Shown here: positions 33,380 to 42,620 of the stretch, piece by piece
Position numbering within the stretch: the stretch's first letter is position 1
How the letters are laid out: each line of letters opens with the position of its first letter
DNA from: Bacillota bacterium
GTDB taxonomy: Bacteria > Bacillota > Clostridia > Acetivibrionales > DSM-1351
Length of the DNA stretch: 64,000 nt
Reading direction: 5' to 3'
Assembly (NCBI GenBank): GCA_023460955.1
Contig: JAEWOH010000063.1
Span: 14,057-78,056, forward strand
Program-made: the position numbers and the translations under genes
Notes under the pieces: generated by a model
The model's database searches: none
What the model saw: the letters and a program-made list of their open reading frames with translations, nothing else
Told to the model about the DNA's origin: nothing

Positions 33380-34657
33380 ATGTTAGATTTAAGATTTGTA
33401 AGAGAAAATCCCGAAATAGTAAAACAGAATATAAGAAATAAGTTTCAGGACAAAAAACTTGGCCTGGTAGATGAAGTAATTGCTCTGGATGCTGAACTTA
33501 GAGCGGCAAAACAGGAAGCAGAAGCTTTGAGGGGTGACAGAAACAAAATTTCAAAGCAGATAGGCGGATTAATGGCCCAGGGTAAGAAGGAAGAGGCAGA
33601 AGAACTTAAGAAAAAGGTTAATGATCAGGCAGCACGCTTGGCTGAACTCGAAATTAAAGAAAATGAACTTGAAGCTAAAGTAAAAACTATAATGATGACC
33701 ATACCCAATATTATTGATCCAAGTGTACCAATAGGTAAGGATGACAGTGAAAATGTTGAGGTTGAACGTTTCGGCGAACCTGCACTTAAGGATTTTGATG
33801 TACCCTACCATACCGAAATAATGGAGAAATTAGCCGGTATTGATCTTGATAGTGCAAGAAAGGTAGCAGGAAACGGATTTTACTATTTGATGGGTAATAT
33901 AGCAAGGCTTCACTCGGCGGTAATTTCCTACGCGAGAGATTTTATGATAGACAGGGGATTTACATACTGCATCCCCCCATTTATGATAAGAAGCGAAGTT
34001 GTTACAGGTGTTATGAGCTTTGCTGAAATGGATGCAATGATGTACAAAATTGAGGGCGAGGATTTGTACCTTATTGGAACAAGTGAACACTCCATGATAG
34101 GTAAATTTATTGATACCATTTTACCTGAAAACGCTCTGCCACAGACCTTGACCAGCTACTCACCTTGCTTCAGAAAAGAAAAGGGCGCTCATGGTCTTGA
34201 GGAAAGAGGAGTTTACAGAATTCATCAGTTTGAAAAGCAGGAAATGATAGTGGTTTGCAAGCCTGAGGACAGTATGGATTGGTATCATAAACTCTGGCGA
34301 AATACAGTGGATTTGTTCTGTTCATTAGATATACCTGTAAGAACCTTGGAATGCTGTTCAGGAGATTTGGCCGATCTTAAGGTTAAGTCAGTTGATATCG
34401 AAGCCTGGTCACCAAGACAAAAGAAGTATTTTGAAGTCGGAAGCTGCTCAAACTTGGGTGATGCACAGGCTCGCAGACTGAAAATCAGAGTCGATGGAGA
34501 AAAAGGCAAGTATTTTGCCCATACACTGAACAATACAGTTGTTGCTCCTCCGAGAATGCTGATTGCATTCCTTGAAAACAACTTGAATGCAGACGGATCA
34601 GTTAATATTCCTAAGGCACTCCAACCATATATGGGCGGAATGACAGTGATTAAGTAA
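33380..34657 (+). CDS. serS: Seryl-tRNA synthetase
   Basis: 425 residues, the normal class II SerRS length. The amino-terminal ~110 residues form the antiparallel coiled-coil arm that reads the long variable arm of tRNA-Ser (charged and heptad-like, for example AELRAAKQEAEALRGDRNKI). The catalytic core shows motif 2 in CFRKEKGAHGLEERGVYRIHQFEKQE and motif 3 near the end in NTVVAPPRMLIAFLEN. GGAG precedes the ATG by eight bases. Controlled by its own T-box leader and closed by a terminator. Confidence 0.98.
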   Translation: MLDLRFVRENPEIVKQNIRNKFQDKKLGLVDEVIALDAELRAAKQEAEALRGDRNKISKQIGGLMAQGKKEEAEELKKKVNDQAARLAELEIKENELEAKVKTIMMTIPNIIDPSVPIGKDDSENVEVERFGEPALKDFDVPYHTEIMEKLAGIDLDSARKVAGNGFYYLMGNIARLHSAVISYARDFMIDRGFTYCIPPFMIRSEVVTGVMSFAEMDAMMYKIEGEDLYLIGTSEHSMIGKFIDTILPENALPQTLTSYSPCFRKEKGAHGLEERGVYRIHQFEKQEMIVVCKPEDSMDWYHKLWRNTVDLFCSLDIPVRTLECCSGDLADLKVKSVDIEAWSPRQKKYFEVGSCSNLGDAQARRLKIRVDGEKGKYFAHTLNNTVVAPPRMLIAFLENNLNADGSVNIPKALQPYMGGMTVIK

Positions 34658-34663
34658 AACAAA

Positions 34664-34710
34664 AAAGACTGCAGGTGGTTAAATTTATTGTTTAACAGCC
34701 TACAGTCTTT
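34664..34710 (+). terminator. serS terminator
   Basis: aaagactgcaggt and the matching cctacagtcttt form a long stem around an A/T loop, starting seven bases past the serS stop and ending in T-rich sequence. Confidence 0.8.
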
Positions 34711-34874
34711 ATTATTAATATAGCTTCCCCTTAACCTAATACCGGTTGCCATTTCTTAAATAATGGTAACATTAGAACTGTACAAGGTAAATTTATTAGA
34801 TGTAAATTATTACAATTCAAGATATGTAATTAAATGTAAATTTATAGTACTATTAGTTTAGGGGGTGATTTAAA

Positions 34875-35396
34875 ATGCCGAAGGTTCTTCTAAAACTTTT
34901 AATATTAGGTTGCTTAAGTATACTTTGTGCCTGTTGTGCTTGTTCTTCAGGCCCTGACTCAATCCCCAAAAATGACTTTGATGGTGCTGTTCCCGAGCCT
35001 TTTGCACTACGTGTCAAGGCTGAGAAAAGACTATCGGAGGATTACCAAAGGGAGCCCAAAGTCTTTGATATAAATTCTGAGGGCGAGTTTAACAAGCTTA
35101 TTAAAAAATATCAAATAAATTACGATAGCCGGGAAATAGATTACGGTTTCAGTAAAAGCTTTTTTAAGAAAAACAAGATATATGTTGTGATGAAGGATGG
35201 TGACTCCATCAGTGTGAAATGTGAGATGAAGTCTTTTAAGGTTGAAGCGGATACACTTAATATTGTATTCGAATACAGTTCTCGTATTTATGCTCAGGAT
35301 TTTTCTACCCTTGGTTTTATTGTTGTAACAGATAGGGAAAGAGTTAAGGATGTTAAAAATGTATATGTCAACTATGAAACGTTAAACCAAAATTAA
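34875..35396 (+). CDS. Small lipoprotein of unknown function
   Basis: 173 residues. An amino-terminal hydrophobic stretch ends in the Cys-rich segment ILCACCACSS, where a lipobox (LCAC or CCAC) could be cleaved. The mature ~150 residues are hydrophilic and mixed alpha/beta, with no motif I recognise. AGGGGGTGA precedes the ATG, a near-perfect ribosome site. Monocistronic, between terminators. An extracellular membrane-anchored role is inferred from the signal peptide only. Confidence 0.7.
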   Translation: MPKVLLKLLILGCLSILCACCACSSGPDSIPKNDFDGAVPEPFALRVKAEKRLSEDYQREPKVFDINSEGEFNKLIKKYQINYDSREIDYGFSKSFFKKNKIYVVMKDGDSISVKCEMKSFKVEADTLNIVFEYSSRIYAQDFSTLGFIVVTDRERVKDVKNVYVNYETLNQN

Positions 35397-35446
35397 ATTT
35401 TAACATCAACTTCAGAATCAGATAACAATAAATTGAGAAACGAGAG

Positions 35447-35489
35447 CAACCATTTTTATTCTAAAGATAATAAAAATGGTTGTTTTTTT
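35447..35489 (+). terminator. Terminator after the lipoprotein gene
   Basis: caaccatttttatt and aataaaaatggttg form a perfect 14-bp stem around an eight-base loop, followed by seven T residues. Confidence 0.9.
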
Positions 35490-35509
35490 ACCTATATATT
35501 CATAACCCT

Positions 35510-35621
35510 ACTTCCAAAGGCATATATATACAGTGTACCAACAAAGTAGGTACACCTTGTATCCGCTGTCGGTTCGCTCAAGCGGATACATTGCAGACAT
35601 TGCCTGTGTAGCTTTGGAAGT
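35510..35621. repeat. Nested inverted-repeat element upstream of spoIIID
   Basis: An outer 10-bp inverted repeat (ACTTCCAAAG 35510-35519, CTTTGGAAGT 35612-35621) encloses two more hairpins: gtgtacc/ggtacac (35533-35555) and tgtatccgct/agcggataca (35558-35590). No reading frame is present. It could be a small mobile palindromic element or a structured RNA. The spoIIID promoter (expected sigma-E type) must lie in the following 90 bases, where I see no clear match. Confidence 0.6.
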
Positions 35622-35716
35622 CAATTACTATCAGTACTTGATCTCTTGCGGGTATTAATGTATTTGACTTTACCTACGTTGCAGTAAATATTGCCTTATT
35701 AAAGGGGGGTATATGG

Positions 35717-35965
35717 TTGAAGGAATATATAGAAGAACGGGTCTTGGAGCTCGCGAATTATATCATCGAGAAAAAGACAACAGTACGATACGCTGCTAAG
35801 AAGTTCGGTATCAGCAAGAGCACAGTCCACAAAGATGTAACTGAAAGACTAGAGAAAATAAATCCTACACTTATGAACGATGTGAGAATGATACTCGAGG
35901 AAAATAAGGCAGAAAGGCATATTCGCGGCGGAGAAGCAACAAAGGCAAAATATCAGGGAAAATAA
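35717..35965 (+). CDS. spoIIID: Sporulation regulator SpoIIID
   Basis: 82 residues, the family length. The helix-turn-helix reads TTVRYAAKKFGISKSTVHKDVTERL, and the carboxy end has the conserved RHIRGGEATKAKY. SpoIIID is a small DNA-binding protein of the mother cell that activates and represses genes during engulfment, including those leading to sigma-K. The start is TTG at 35717, placed by GGGGGGT seven bases upstream and by alignment with the Bacillus protein; the nearby ATG is out of frame. Monocistronic, with a terminator after it. It shows that the organism forms spores. Confidence 0.97.
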   Translation: MKEYIEERVLELANYIIEKKTTVRYAAKKFGISKSTVHKDVTERLEKINPTLMNDVRMILEENKAERHIRGGEATKAKYQGK

Positions 35966-36027
35966 TTTTACATAGATGGGAGAATTTTATTCCCAAAAAT
36001 AAATTTACATAGAGGATAAGGTTGAAA

Positions 36028-36056
36028 AGCCGGGTACAAATGTACCTGGTTTTTGT
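36028..36056 (+). terminator. spoIIID terminator
   Basis: ccgggtac-aaat-gtacctgg, eight pairs with one G-U, followed by tttttgtt. Confidence 0.8.
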
Positions 36057-36249
36057 TATTTATAGGAAGGATTTGAGACATAGAGAACTAAATAGTGTGG
36101 TACTTATGATAACATAACACTATTGACTCCATATAATTCCAACTGTAACATAGATGTAGCAGATTTCCATTTACAGCAGAATTGTTTAATATTATGAACT
36201 TAAGATTAGAAATGCAAAAATACAAAATTCTGGCAATACGGGGGATAGA

Positions 36250-36975
36250 ATGATAAATCATCAGGAATTAGTAAAAGAAATAGCTCAAGAATTATTCCAA
36301 GATAATAATGTTTTGGCATTAGTACTATACGGCTCGGTTTCAAGGCACGAGGAAAGTGCTAATAGCGATATAGACCTATTGGCGATAGTCAGCGAAAATC
36401 ACCTCCAAAAAAGACATATGGTACGAAACGGAATTACTGTGGAATTGGTTGAAGAGTCTTTGGAATATTTACAAAAGAAATGTTTTGAAGCAAAGGAGAT
36501 ACCTATTCTATTTGCGTTAGTGGACGGAATTGTCTTGTTTGATAAAATTTCAATAACTGAACAATTGATTGCCCAAGCAAAAAGAATTCTTGAAGAGGGA
36601 CCGCCCGTAAACGCAAGGTGGGAAGAAGAAGGATACAGAATAAAAAGACGGTCGGACTTAACGGAAATATATCTAGATTTACTGGATACTGAAGATAATA
36701 TTGTGTTTGGTTATCTCGTCTCGTTATTAATTACAAGCGCAATCCCCATGCTAACCGAAATCAATCACCTATGGTTTCAAACGAGAAAGAAAACGATTAA
36801 TTATTTAAAATCCCAATGTTATGAAGGCTATAAACATATCGAGATACTTTTAAATCCTGTATGTTCATTGTCGGATAAACGTAAAGCTGCAAAAAACTTA
36901 ATTGAATATATATTTCGGCAGTATGGAGGAATTTTAGAGGGCGACGCTATAATATTTAGAATAAATAATATATAA
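36250..36975 (+). CDS. Nucleotidyltransferase-domain protein (MNT/KNT fold)
   Basis: 241 residues. The amino domain carries the polymerase-beta type motif G28-S29 followed by D40-x-D42 (YGSVSRHEESANSDIDLL), the metal site of minimal nucleotidyltransferases. The carboxy part (about 115-235) is helical, like the substrate domain of aminoglycoside nucleotidyltransferases or the HEPN-like helical partner. It may adenylylate a small molecule or protein; resistance cannot be claimed. GGGGAT precedes the ATG. Stands alone; no antitoxin-like partner is adjacent, which argues against a simple MNT-HEPN toxin pair. Confidence 0.78.
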   Translation: MINHQELVKEIAQELFQDNNVLALVLYGSVSRHEESANSDIDLLAIVSENHLQKRHMVRNGITVELVEESLEYLQKKCFEAKEIPILFALVDGIVLFDKISITEQLIAQAKRILEEGPPVNARWEEEGYRIKRRSDLTEIYLDLLDTEDNIVFGYLVSLLITSAIPMLTEINHLWFQTRKKTINYLKSQCYEGYKHIEILLNPVCSLSDKRKAAKNLIEYIFRQYGGILEGDAIIFRINNI

Positions 36976-37034
36976 GAAAATGTTGTTATAATTTTCCATA
37001 TATTTTGTAATACAATTTAAGGGGGCTCATACTA

Positions 37035-37931
37035 ATGAGTTTACATAATAATAATTTATCGAAACTAAAAACTTTGATGCATATAGTTGTTTTACTTGTA
37101 ATTATGTTTGCAGGGGATTTTTTAAGTTCATTACCTTTTGATATTATCTTTAGTTATGTTGAATTACCATTTGATTGGATGTATGGTTTAACGCGTATAA
37201 CTGCGTGCATTATTGTAACATATCTTATCTTTCGTTTTTACACACACAAGGTTTTACATTCTAATATGGAAGATTTCAGAATAGGCAGACTACATGTAAG
37301 GCTCATTGATGTTTTATATGCTCTTTTGCTTACGACTTTTGTGATAGGTGGATTTATTATTTTGGGAAAACCATTTATAAATCATAATTTGACCAATGAT
37401 GTAATGAGCAGTATTGTAATTATTGCATTATTTAAGGCATTAAAAGCAGGCATCTTGGAAGAAATACTTTTCCGGGGCTATATTATGAAGTTATTGGAAA
37501 TTAGATGGAATAAATACATAGCTATAATTTTGCCATCTTTTATTTTTAGTTTAGCACATATCCCTTCAATGGAAGTATTCAATCTTGTCAGCTTACTTCT
37601 TTTAATTTGTAGCGGTACTTTAGCGGGTATCATGTTTTCTCTTATTGCTTATAGAAATAATTCCATTTGGGGAAGTGTTTTGATTCACACCATCTGGAAC
37701 TTCATAATGTGTGGGGATATATTGCATATTTACTTTGGAAAAGACATTTCCGCTAAAGCGATATTTTCTATTATCCTTCCAACGAAAAACTATCTGGTAA
37801 CCGGAGCGGGATTTGGAATTGAAGCATCAATTATTGCAATTGTCGGATATACAATTATTAGTATATCCTTATTGTTATTGATTAAAAAGTCAACCAGCAG
37901 AAGTATGGCTAACGTAGATAAACAAATGTAA
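37035..37931 (+). CDS. CPBP-family intramembrane metalloprotease
   Basis: 298 residues with about eight hydrophobic segments. The CPBP (Abi) motifs are present: motif 1 EEILFRGY (about residue 141), motif 2 FSLAHIPS with a conserved His, and motif 3 VLIHTIWNF with the second His. The type II CAAX-protease family includes prenyl-protein peptidases and, in bacteria, bacteriocin-immunity and signalling proteins. Substrate unknown. GGGGG precedes the ATG by about eight bases. The start of a second, truncated CPBP gene follows directly, suggesting an old tandem pair. Confidence 0.88.
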   Translation: MSLHNNNLSKLKTLMHIVVLLVIMFAGDFLSSLPFDIIFSYVELPFDWMYGLTRITACIIVTYLIFRFYTHKVLHSNMEDFRIGRLHVRLIDVLYALLLTTFVIGGFIILGKPFINHNLTNDVMSSIVIIALFKALKAGILEEILFRGYIMKLLEIRWNKYIAIILPSFIFSLAHIPSMEVFNLVSLLLLICSGTLAGIMFSLIAYRNNSIWGSVLIHTIWNFIMCGDILHIYFGKDISAKAIFSIILPTKNYLVTGAGFGIEASIIAIVGYTIISISLLLLIKKSTSRSMANVDKQM

Positions 37932-37960
37932 ACTTCAAAACTTGGGGTGAAGAGATCGTC

Positions 37961-38089
37961 ATGAACAGAAAAATCGTAGTACTTTTTACAGTGCTGACAT
38001 TTTGCATAGCCTATCTTGTGTCAGGAGTTTTAATTGCTCTTGGGCAATATGGATATTCGGTTCACAATTGGGTTTACTCATTGCAATGA
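37961..38089 (+). pseudogene. Truncated membrane protein, probably CPBP remnant
   Basis: ATG with a good GGGGTGAAGAG site opens 42 codons (beginning NRKIVVLFTVLTF and ending HNWVYSLQ), then TGA. The segment looks like the first transmembrane helix and loop of a CPBP protease, and nothing recognisable follows, so it is likely the stump of a deleted gene. A genuine 42-residue membrane peptide cannot be excluded. Confidence 0.55.
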
Positions 38090-38277
38090 TTTTGGAAGAT
38101 ATGTCCAAAGACATATAAGATATTTAATTAATTTTCTCACATGAAATAATGTTAAAAATATTATATTATATTGCTTTAATGGAACTATGAAACTGCTTTA
38201 ATAGAATTATGAAGTTACATTTATAACACTATATTTTAAATTAATTTTTATAACTTAAACAGATGTGGAGGAAAAGT

Positions 38278-40275
38278 ATGAAAAAAGGATATGAAAAGTT
38301 ATTCGAGACAATAAAGATTGGTTCGGTAGAGATAAAAAACCGGTTTGCCATGGCCCCTATGGGACCTCTGGGGTTAGCCGATGCCGAAGGCGGTTTTAAT
38401 CAACGCGGGATAGATTACTATACTGCACGCGCAAGAGGCGGGACTGGATTAATTATTACAGGAGTTACTTTTGTTGATAATGAGATTGAAGAGCATGGAA
38501 TGCCCAACGTCCCTTGTTCTACTCACAATCCGGTACATTTTACTCGTACCGCCAGGGAGATGACCGAACGTATTCATGCTTATGATTCAAAGATCTTCCT
38601 GCAGTTAAGCGGGGGCTTCGGAAGAGTGACTATTCCTACCAATCTGGGAGAATATCCTCCTGTTGCACCTTCGCCAATTAAACATAGGTGGTTGGATAAA
38701 ACTTGTCGCGAATTGACCGTTGAGGAAATCAAGACAATTATTAAAAAATTCGGAGAAGGAGCCTATAATGCAAAGCGTGCAGGCTTTGACGGGGTTCAGA
38801 TTCACGCTGTTCACGAAGGGTATCTAATCGATCAGTTTGCAATTTCTTTTTTCAACCAGCGTACTGACGAATATGGTGGATGTCTCGAAAACAGGTTGAG
38901 ATTTGCAAGGGAAATTGTTGAAGAAATCAAGCGTAGATGTGGAAATGACTTTCCGGTTACCTTAAGATACAGTCCCAAAAGCTTTATTAAGGATTGGCGT
39001 GAAGGGGCATTGCCGGGGGAAGAGTTTGAAGAAAAGGGAAGAGATATCCCTGAAGGTATAGAAGCAGCAAAACTACTGGTTTCTTATGGGTACGATGCTC
39101 TGGATGTAGATGTGGGCTCTTACGATTCCTGGTGGTGGAGTCATCCTCCCATGTATCAGGAAAAGGGTCTATATATACCTTTTGCTAAAATTGTAAAAGA
39201 AGCAGTAAATGTTCCTGTTCTGTGTGCAGGACGTATGGATAATCCTGATTTGGCGCTAAAAGCTCTTGAAGACGGAGCATGCGATATTATCAGTCTGGGG
39301 AGGCCTTTACTTGCAGATCCTGATTTGGTTAACAAGCTAAGAGCCGGTAAACAAAAATCCATTAGGCCTTGTCTATCCTGTCAGGAAGGATGTATGGGAA
39401 GAATTCAGGAGTACTCCGCTCTGAACTGCGCAGTAAATCCAGAAGCCTGCAGAGAGAACATACATAACTTGACTCCTGCGTTAAGAAGCAAAAAAGTGCT
39501 TATTGCAGGAGGGGGAGTGGCAGGCTGTGAAGCAGCCAGAGTTTTAGCACTTCGCGGACACAAGCCTGTTGTGTACGAAAAACGAAGCCGATTAGGGGGT
39601 AATTTGTTACCAGGAGGTACACCTGACTTTAAGGAAGATGATCTTTTATTGGTTGCTTGGTATGAAGAAACTCTAAAAGAACTGGGAGTGCAGGTGGAAT
39701 GTAGTACAGAATTAAACGCAGAGACAATTAAAAGCAGTGAGGCAGATGCAGTTATTATTGCAACAGGTTCAAAGCCAAAGATATTCAATCTGGGTAAAGA
39801 TAATCAAGTTTTCACGGCGGAAGAAGTATTGCTGGAAAAAGTAGATTCAGGTGATAAAGTAATTGTTGTCGGTGGTGGTCTGGTGGGCTGTGAACTTGCA
39901 CTCTGGCTGAAACAAAAAGGAAAAGAAGTAACTATAGTAGAAATTCAAAACAAGCTCCTTGCCTTGAACGGTCCTTTGTGTCATGCAAATTCTGATATGC
40001 TTGAAAAGTTGATTCCATATAAGGGGATAGAAGTTCTTACATCCTCAAAAATAATGAAAACAACGGAAAAAGGCGCGGTGGTAGAGGTTGCCGGAATAGT
40101 CAGAGAGCTGGAGGCTGACAGCATAGTTTTAGCAGTGGGCTACGACTCTGAAAGAGCCATCTATGAACAGCTTAAATTTGACATTGCTGACATTCATTTA
40201 ATAGGAGATGCTCGGAAGGTATCAAACATAATGTATGCGATTTGGGATGCCTATGAAGTTGCCAGAAGTATATAA
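38278..40275 (+). CDS. NADH:flavin oxidoreductase / 2,4-dienoyl-CoA reductase-like (OYE family)
   Basis: 665 residues from the ATG at 38278 (GGAGG seven bases upstream). Three modules: an FMN TIM barrel (about 1-355) with RFAMAPMGP and GVQIHAVHEGYLIDQF; a [4Fe-4S] site at Cys365, Cys368, Cys372 and Cys384 (CLSCQEGCMG then NCAVNP); and a tandem FAD/NAD Rossmann part with VLIAGGGVAGCEAARVL and VIVVGGGLVGCELALWL. This is the layout of FadH, trimethylamine dehydrogenase and clostridial enoate reductases, which reduce activated C=C bonds. The real acceptor is unknown. A putative esterase follows, perhaps on the same transcript. Confidence 0.92.
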   Translation: MKKGYEKLFETIKIGSVEIKNRFAMAPMGPLGLADAEGGFNQRGIDYYTARARGGTGLIITGVTFVDNEIEEHGMPNVPCSTHNPVHFTRTAREMTERIHAYDSKIFLQLSGGFGRVTIPTNLGEYPPVAPSPIKHRWLDKTCRELTVEEIKTIIKKFGEGAYNAKRAGFDGVQIHAVHEGYLIDQFAISFFNQRTDEYGGCLENRLRFAREIVEEIKRRCGNDFPVTLRYSPKSFIKDWREGALPGEEFEEKGRDIPEGIEAAKLLVSYGYDALDVDVGSYDSWWWSHPPMYQEKGLYIPFAKIVKEAVNVPVLCAGRMDNPDLALKALEDGACDIISLGRPLLADPDLVNKLRAGKQKSIRPCLSCQEGCMGRIQEYSALNCAVNPEACRENIHNLTPALRSKKVLIAGGGVAGCEAARVLALRGHKPVVYEKRSRLGGNLLPGGTPDFKEDDLLLVAWYEETLKELGVQVECSTELNAETIKSSEADAVIIATGSKPKIFNLGKDNQVFTAEEVLLEKVDSGDKVIVVGGGLVGCELALWLKQKGKEVTIVEIQNKLLALNGPLCHANSDMLEKLIPYKGIEVLTSSKIMKTTEKGAVVEVAGIVRELEADSIVLAVGYDSERAIYEQLKFDIADIHLIGDARKVSNIMYAIWDAYEVARSI

Positions 40276-40310
40276 ATATAAATTCATCATTTAGAGAAAG
40301 GGTGATTAGT

Positions 40311-41207
40311 GTGGATAAGCGAGCAGCTGATATTGCAGCTAATGAAATGCCTGCGGGGACACAGATTTTATTCGGTGAATTTTCTGAGGGAGGAAAGTAC
40401 TATTCATGCACATATCTGCCCGATGTTACTTATGCAAAGTATGGTGATATTGAAAGAAGGCTGCAGATAATAAAACCATTGCAGGATAGCCAGAAGTTAC
40501 CCCTCATAGTTTATATTCAGGGCTCTGCCTGGAGAAAGCAGGATTTATATGGAGCTATTCCAAATCTCTCACATATTGCAGCAAAGGGATATGTTATAGC
40601 CAGTGTTGAAATCAGAGACACCGATATAGCGCGGTTCCCGGCTGCTGTCGAGGATGTCAAATGTGCTATCAGATTTATGCGTAAGAATGCAGATACCTAT
40701 GGGATTGACCCCACTAGGGTTGCAGTATGGGGGGACTCCTCAGGCGGACACCTCTCCTTGATGACTGGATTGACGATGGGAGAGTTTGATAACGGGCTTT
40801 ATAGCGAGGAGTCGGATGAAGTATGTGCAGTTGTGGATTATTACGGAGTTTCAGATATTCTTAGCTTGGGCAAATACAATGATATACTTGACCATGATGC
40901 TGCCGATTCACCGGAGGGGCTTTTTGTTGGAGGAAGAGTAAAGGATAATATTGAACTGGCAAAAAAGGCAAGTCCTATTCACCAGGATTTATCTAAAAAA
41001 CTTCCTCCGTTTATGATTATTCATGGAGATAGTGACAAGATTGTTCATGTTAATCAGAGTATTGAGATGTATAAAGCTTTGAAGGAACATGGTCAGAATG
41101 CTACATTTTATAAGGTTGTAGGTGCTGATCATGGTACCGGCATATGGAGTCCACAGATACTTAACATAACTGAACAATTTTTATCTGCTTGCTTGAAACA
41201 TCCATGA
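40311..41207 (+). CDS. Alpha/beta-hydrolase esterase (BD-FAE-like)
   Basis: About 298 residues from the GTG at 40311 (AAAGGGTGA six bases upstream). The alpha/beta-hydrolase core has the oxyanion strand VYIQGSAW, the nucleophile Ser in GDSSGGHL, the acid in HGDSDKIV, and His in ADHGTG. It resembles the BD-FAE / hormone-sensitive-lipase branch that includes feruloyl and acetyl esterases. No signal peptide, so cytoplasmic. It follows the flavin oxidoreductase by 35 bases and probably shares its transcript. Substrate not determinable; deacylation of imported plant oligosaccharides is one option. Confidence 0.82.
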   Translation: MDKRAADIAANEMPAGTQILFGEFSEGGKYYSCTYLPDVTYAKYGDIERRLQIIKPLQDSQKLPLIVYIQGSAWRKQDLYGAIPNLSHIAAKGYVIASVEIRDTDIARFPAAVEDVKCAIRFMRKNADTYGIDPTRVAVWGDSSGGHLSLMTGLTMGEFDNGLYSEESDEVCAVVDYYGVSDILSLGKYNDILDHDAADSPEGLFVGGRVKDNIELAKKASPIHQDLSKKLPPFMIIHGDSDKIVHVNQSIEMYKALKEHGQNATFYKVVGADHGTGIWSPQILNITEQFLSACLKHP

Positions 41208-41325
41208 TATGAGGTGTATGTAACAGCTACCGTATGAAAGAACAATATTCTTGACAGTATTGTTGACAGACATACTTTATTTACGAAGATCATTTGATGT
41301 GAATAAATTTAGGAGGCGTGGTCAG

Positions 41326-41745
41326 ATGAAATTTGAAGAAGTTCTGACGATAAATATTAAAATAGAGAGCGCAATTGATATGAAAAATGATAATGGTGAT
41401 GCTGTTGTCATGATTTTATTCACCGGCAATACCAAAGGCAAGTACTTTGAGGGAGAGGTACTTCCAGGGGGAGTAGATACCCAAGTTATTGGAAAGTACG
41501 GCGACAGGCATACCCTGTCGGCCAGGTATATTCTTGAGGGAAAAGATTATGAAGGCGAAAGCTGTAAAATCTTTATTGAGAACAATGGCAATATTAACAA
41601 CAAACTTGAGGGTATCCTGTTCAGAACATATCCTAAAATCATAACAAATAGTAAGGCGCTGGATTTTCTGAACCACGATGTATTAGTCGGAGAAGGTTAT
41701 CCTGCTGAGGACGGAGTAAAAATAGTTATATACAGGGCTGTTTAG
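41326..41745 (+). CDS. DUF3237-family protein
   Basis: 139 residues from the ATG at 41326, with AGGAGG nine bases upstream. A small beta-barrel-like protein with the pattern GKYFEGEVLPGGVDTQ, then LSARYILEGKDYEGE and a basic FRTYPKI stretch, as in DUF3237. Family function is unknown. The preceding 120 bases have no clear terminator, so it may be read with the esterase gene. Confidence 0.75.
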   Translation: MKFEEVLTINIKIESAIDMKNDNGDAVVMILFTGNTKGKYFEGEVLPGGVDTQVIGKYGDRHTLSARYILEGKDYEGESCKIFIENNGNINNKLEGILFRTYPKIITNSKALDFLNHDVLVGEGYPAEDGVKIVIYRAV

Positions 41746-41835
41746 AGATGTATTTTATAAGTGAGATGTCCTTTGAATAAATTGGAGTTTTATACCATAA
41801 AAATAAAAGTTATTTTATTGAAATTGAGGTGCGGG

Positions 41836-42228
41836 ATGAAGCTGAGTGCTACGTTATACATTAAGAACACAATTGAAGCTATTGAGTTTTATATAGAAGC
41901 TTTTGGATTGACCTTGGGGTACAATGAGAAATTTCCCGACGGAACCTTCATGCACGCTGTACTGCATAAAAACGGGGAGGAGATATTCGCTGTAAGCGAA
42001 TCCCAGAATGATAACTTTGTTAATGTTATGTTGGCTTCTTCCTTAAACGGGTCTCGACCCACTATGAGTTACGGGATTAATTTTGAGAGTGAAGACCAAG
42101 TAAAAAAAGCATATTACGTGTTGTCGGAAGGTGGGAAGGTCCTTCTTCCATTAGGTTCTGTTCCCTGGAGCTCTTGTTGCGCTGAAGTTGTAGACAGGTA
42201 TGGTGTATATTGGTACATAAGTGTATGA
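41836..42228 (+). CDS. VOC/PhnB-like glyoxalase-fold protein
   Basis: 130 residues from the ATG at 41836 (GAGGTG upstream). One glyoxalase/VOC module pair: LYIKNTIEAIEFYIEAFGL at the start, FMHAVLHKNGEEIFAVSE, then GINFESEDQVKKAYYVLSEGGKVLLPLG and DRYGVYWYISV. PhnB-like proteins are common and mostly without assigned activity. Closed by a strong terminator. Confidence 0.85.
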   Translation: MKLSATLYIKNTIEAIEFYIEAFGLTLGYNEKFPDGTFMHAVLHKNGEEIFAVSESQNDNFVNVMLASSLNGSRPTMSYGINFESEDQVKKAYYVLSEGGKVLLPLGSVPWSSCCAEVVDRYGVYWYISV

Positions 42229-42294
42229 GTATAAATATGTAGGTGTCGTAGTTGGTCATGTCATTAACTGAAGAAGAGAATTAAACAATTAGCA

Positions 42295-42338
42295 AAAATA
42301 CCGCATTTCAAAAAAAATGAAGTGCGGTATTTTTTTTA
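42295..42338 (+). terminator. Terminator after the VOC gene
   Basis: aaaataccgcatttca and tgaagtgcggtatttt form a near-perfect 16-bp stem followed by T residues. Confidence 0.92.
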
Positions 42339-42371
42339 TACTAATTTTATAGTCTATGAATACTATCTTGG

Positions 42372-42398
42372 ACACTGCCTAAGAGGCGGTGTTTTTTT
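42372..42398 (+). terminator. Second tandem terminator
   Basis: acactgcc-taaga-ggcggtgt followed by a run of T. It lies about 35 bases after the first terminator and insulates the sugar operon downstream. Confidence 0.8.
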
Positions 42399-42587
42399 CT
42401 AATTAAATTTATTTAAATCTTATATTTTCTGTTGTGAATAAATTTAAAATAAACAGTTAAATAAATTTACTAACTATTATGTTTTTACATTAAAGGCATC
42501 TTATACCATTTAACGTAAAAAAAGCAGAAGTACTAGTGATGATGAACAAAATAAGATATATATAATTAAAATTAATTGTATAAAATG

Positions 42588-42615
42588 TTGACATATTATT
42601 TTATTAGAGTATAAT
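42588..42615 (+). promoter_or_regulatory. Promoter of the sugar-transport operon
   Basis: TTGACA (42588-42593) and TATAAT (42610-42615) are 16 bases apart. Both hexamers are perfect. The leader to the first gene is about 70 bases. Confidence 0.8.
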
Positions 42616-42620
42616 GAAAT

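Noticed and set aside
34736..34775. Hairpin gttgccatt/aatggtaac after the serS terminator
   Set aside because: Short, with mismatches and no clear T run; it could be part of the next gene's leader but nothing supports a function.
36250..36975. Aminoglycoside-resistance gene or MNT toxin-antitoxin module
   Set aside because: Only the general nucleotidyltransferase motif is visible; no resistance signature and no HEPN partner gene adjacent.
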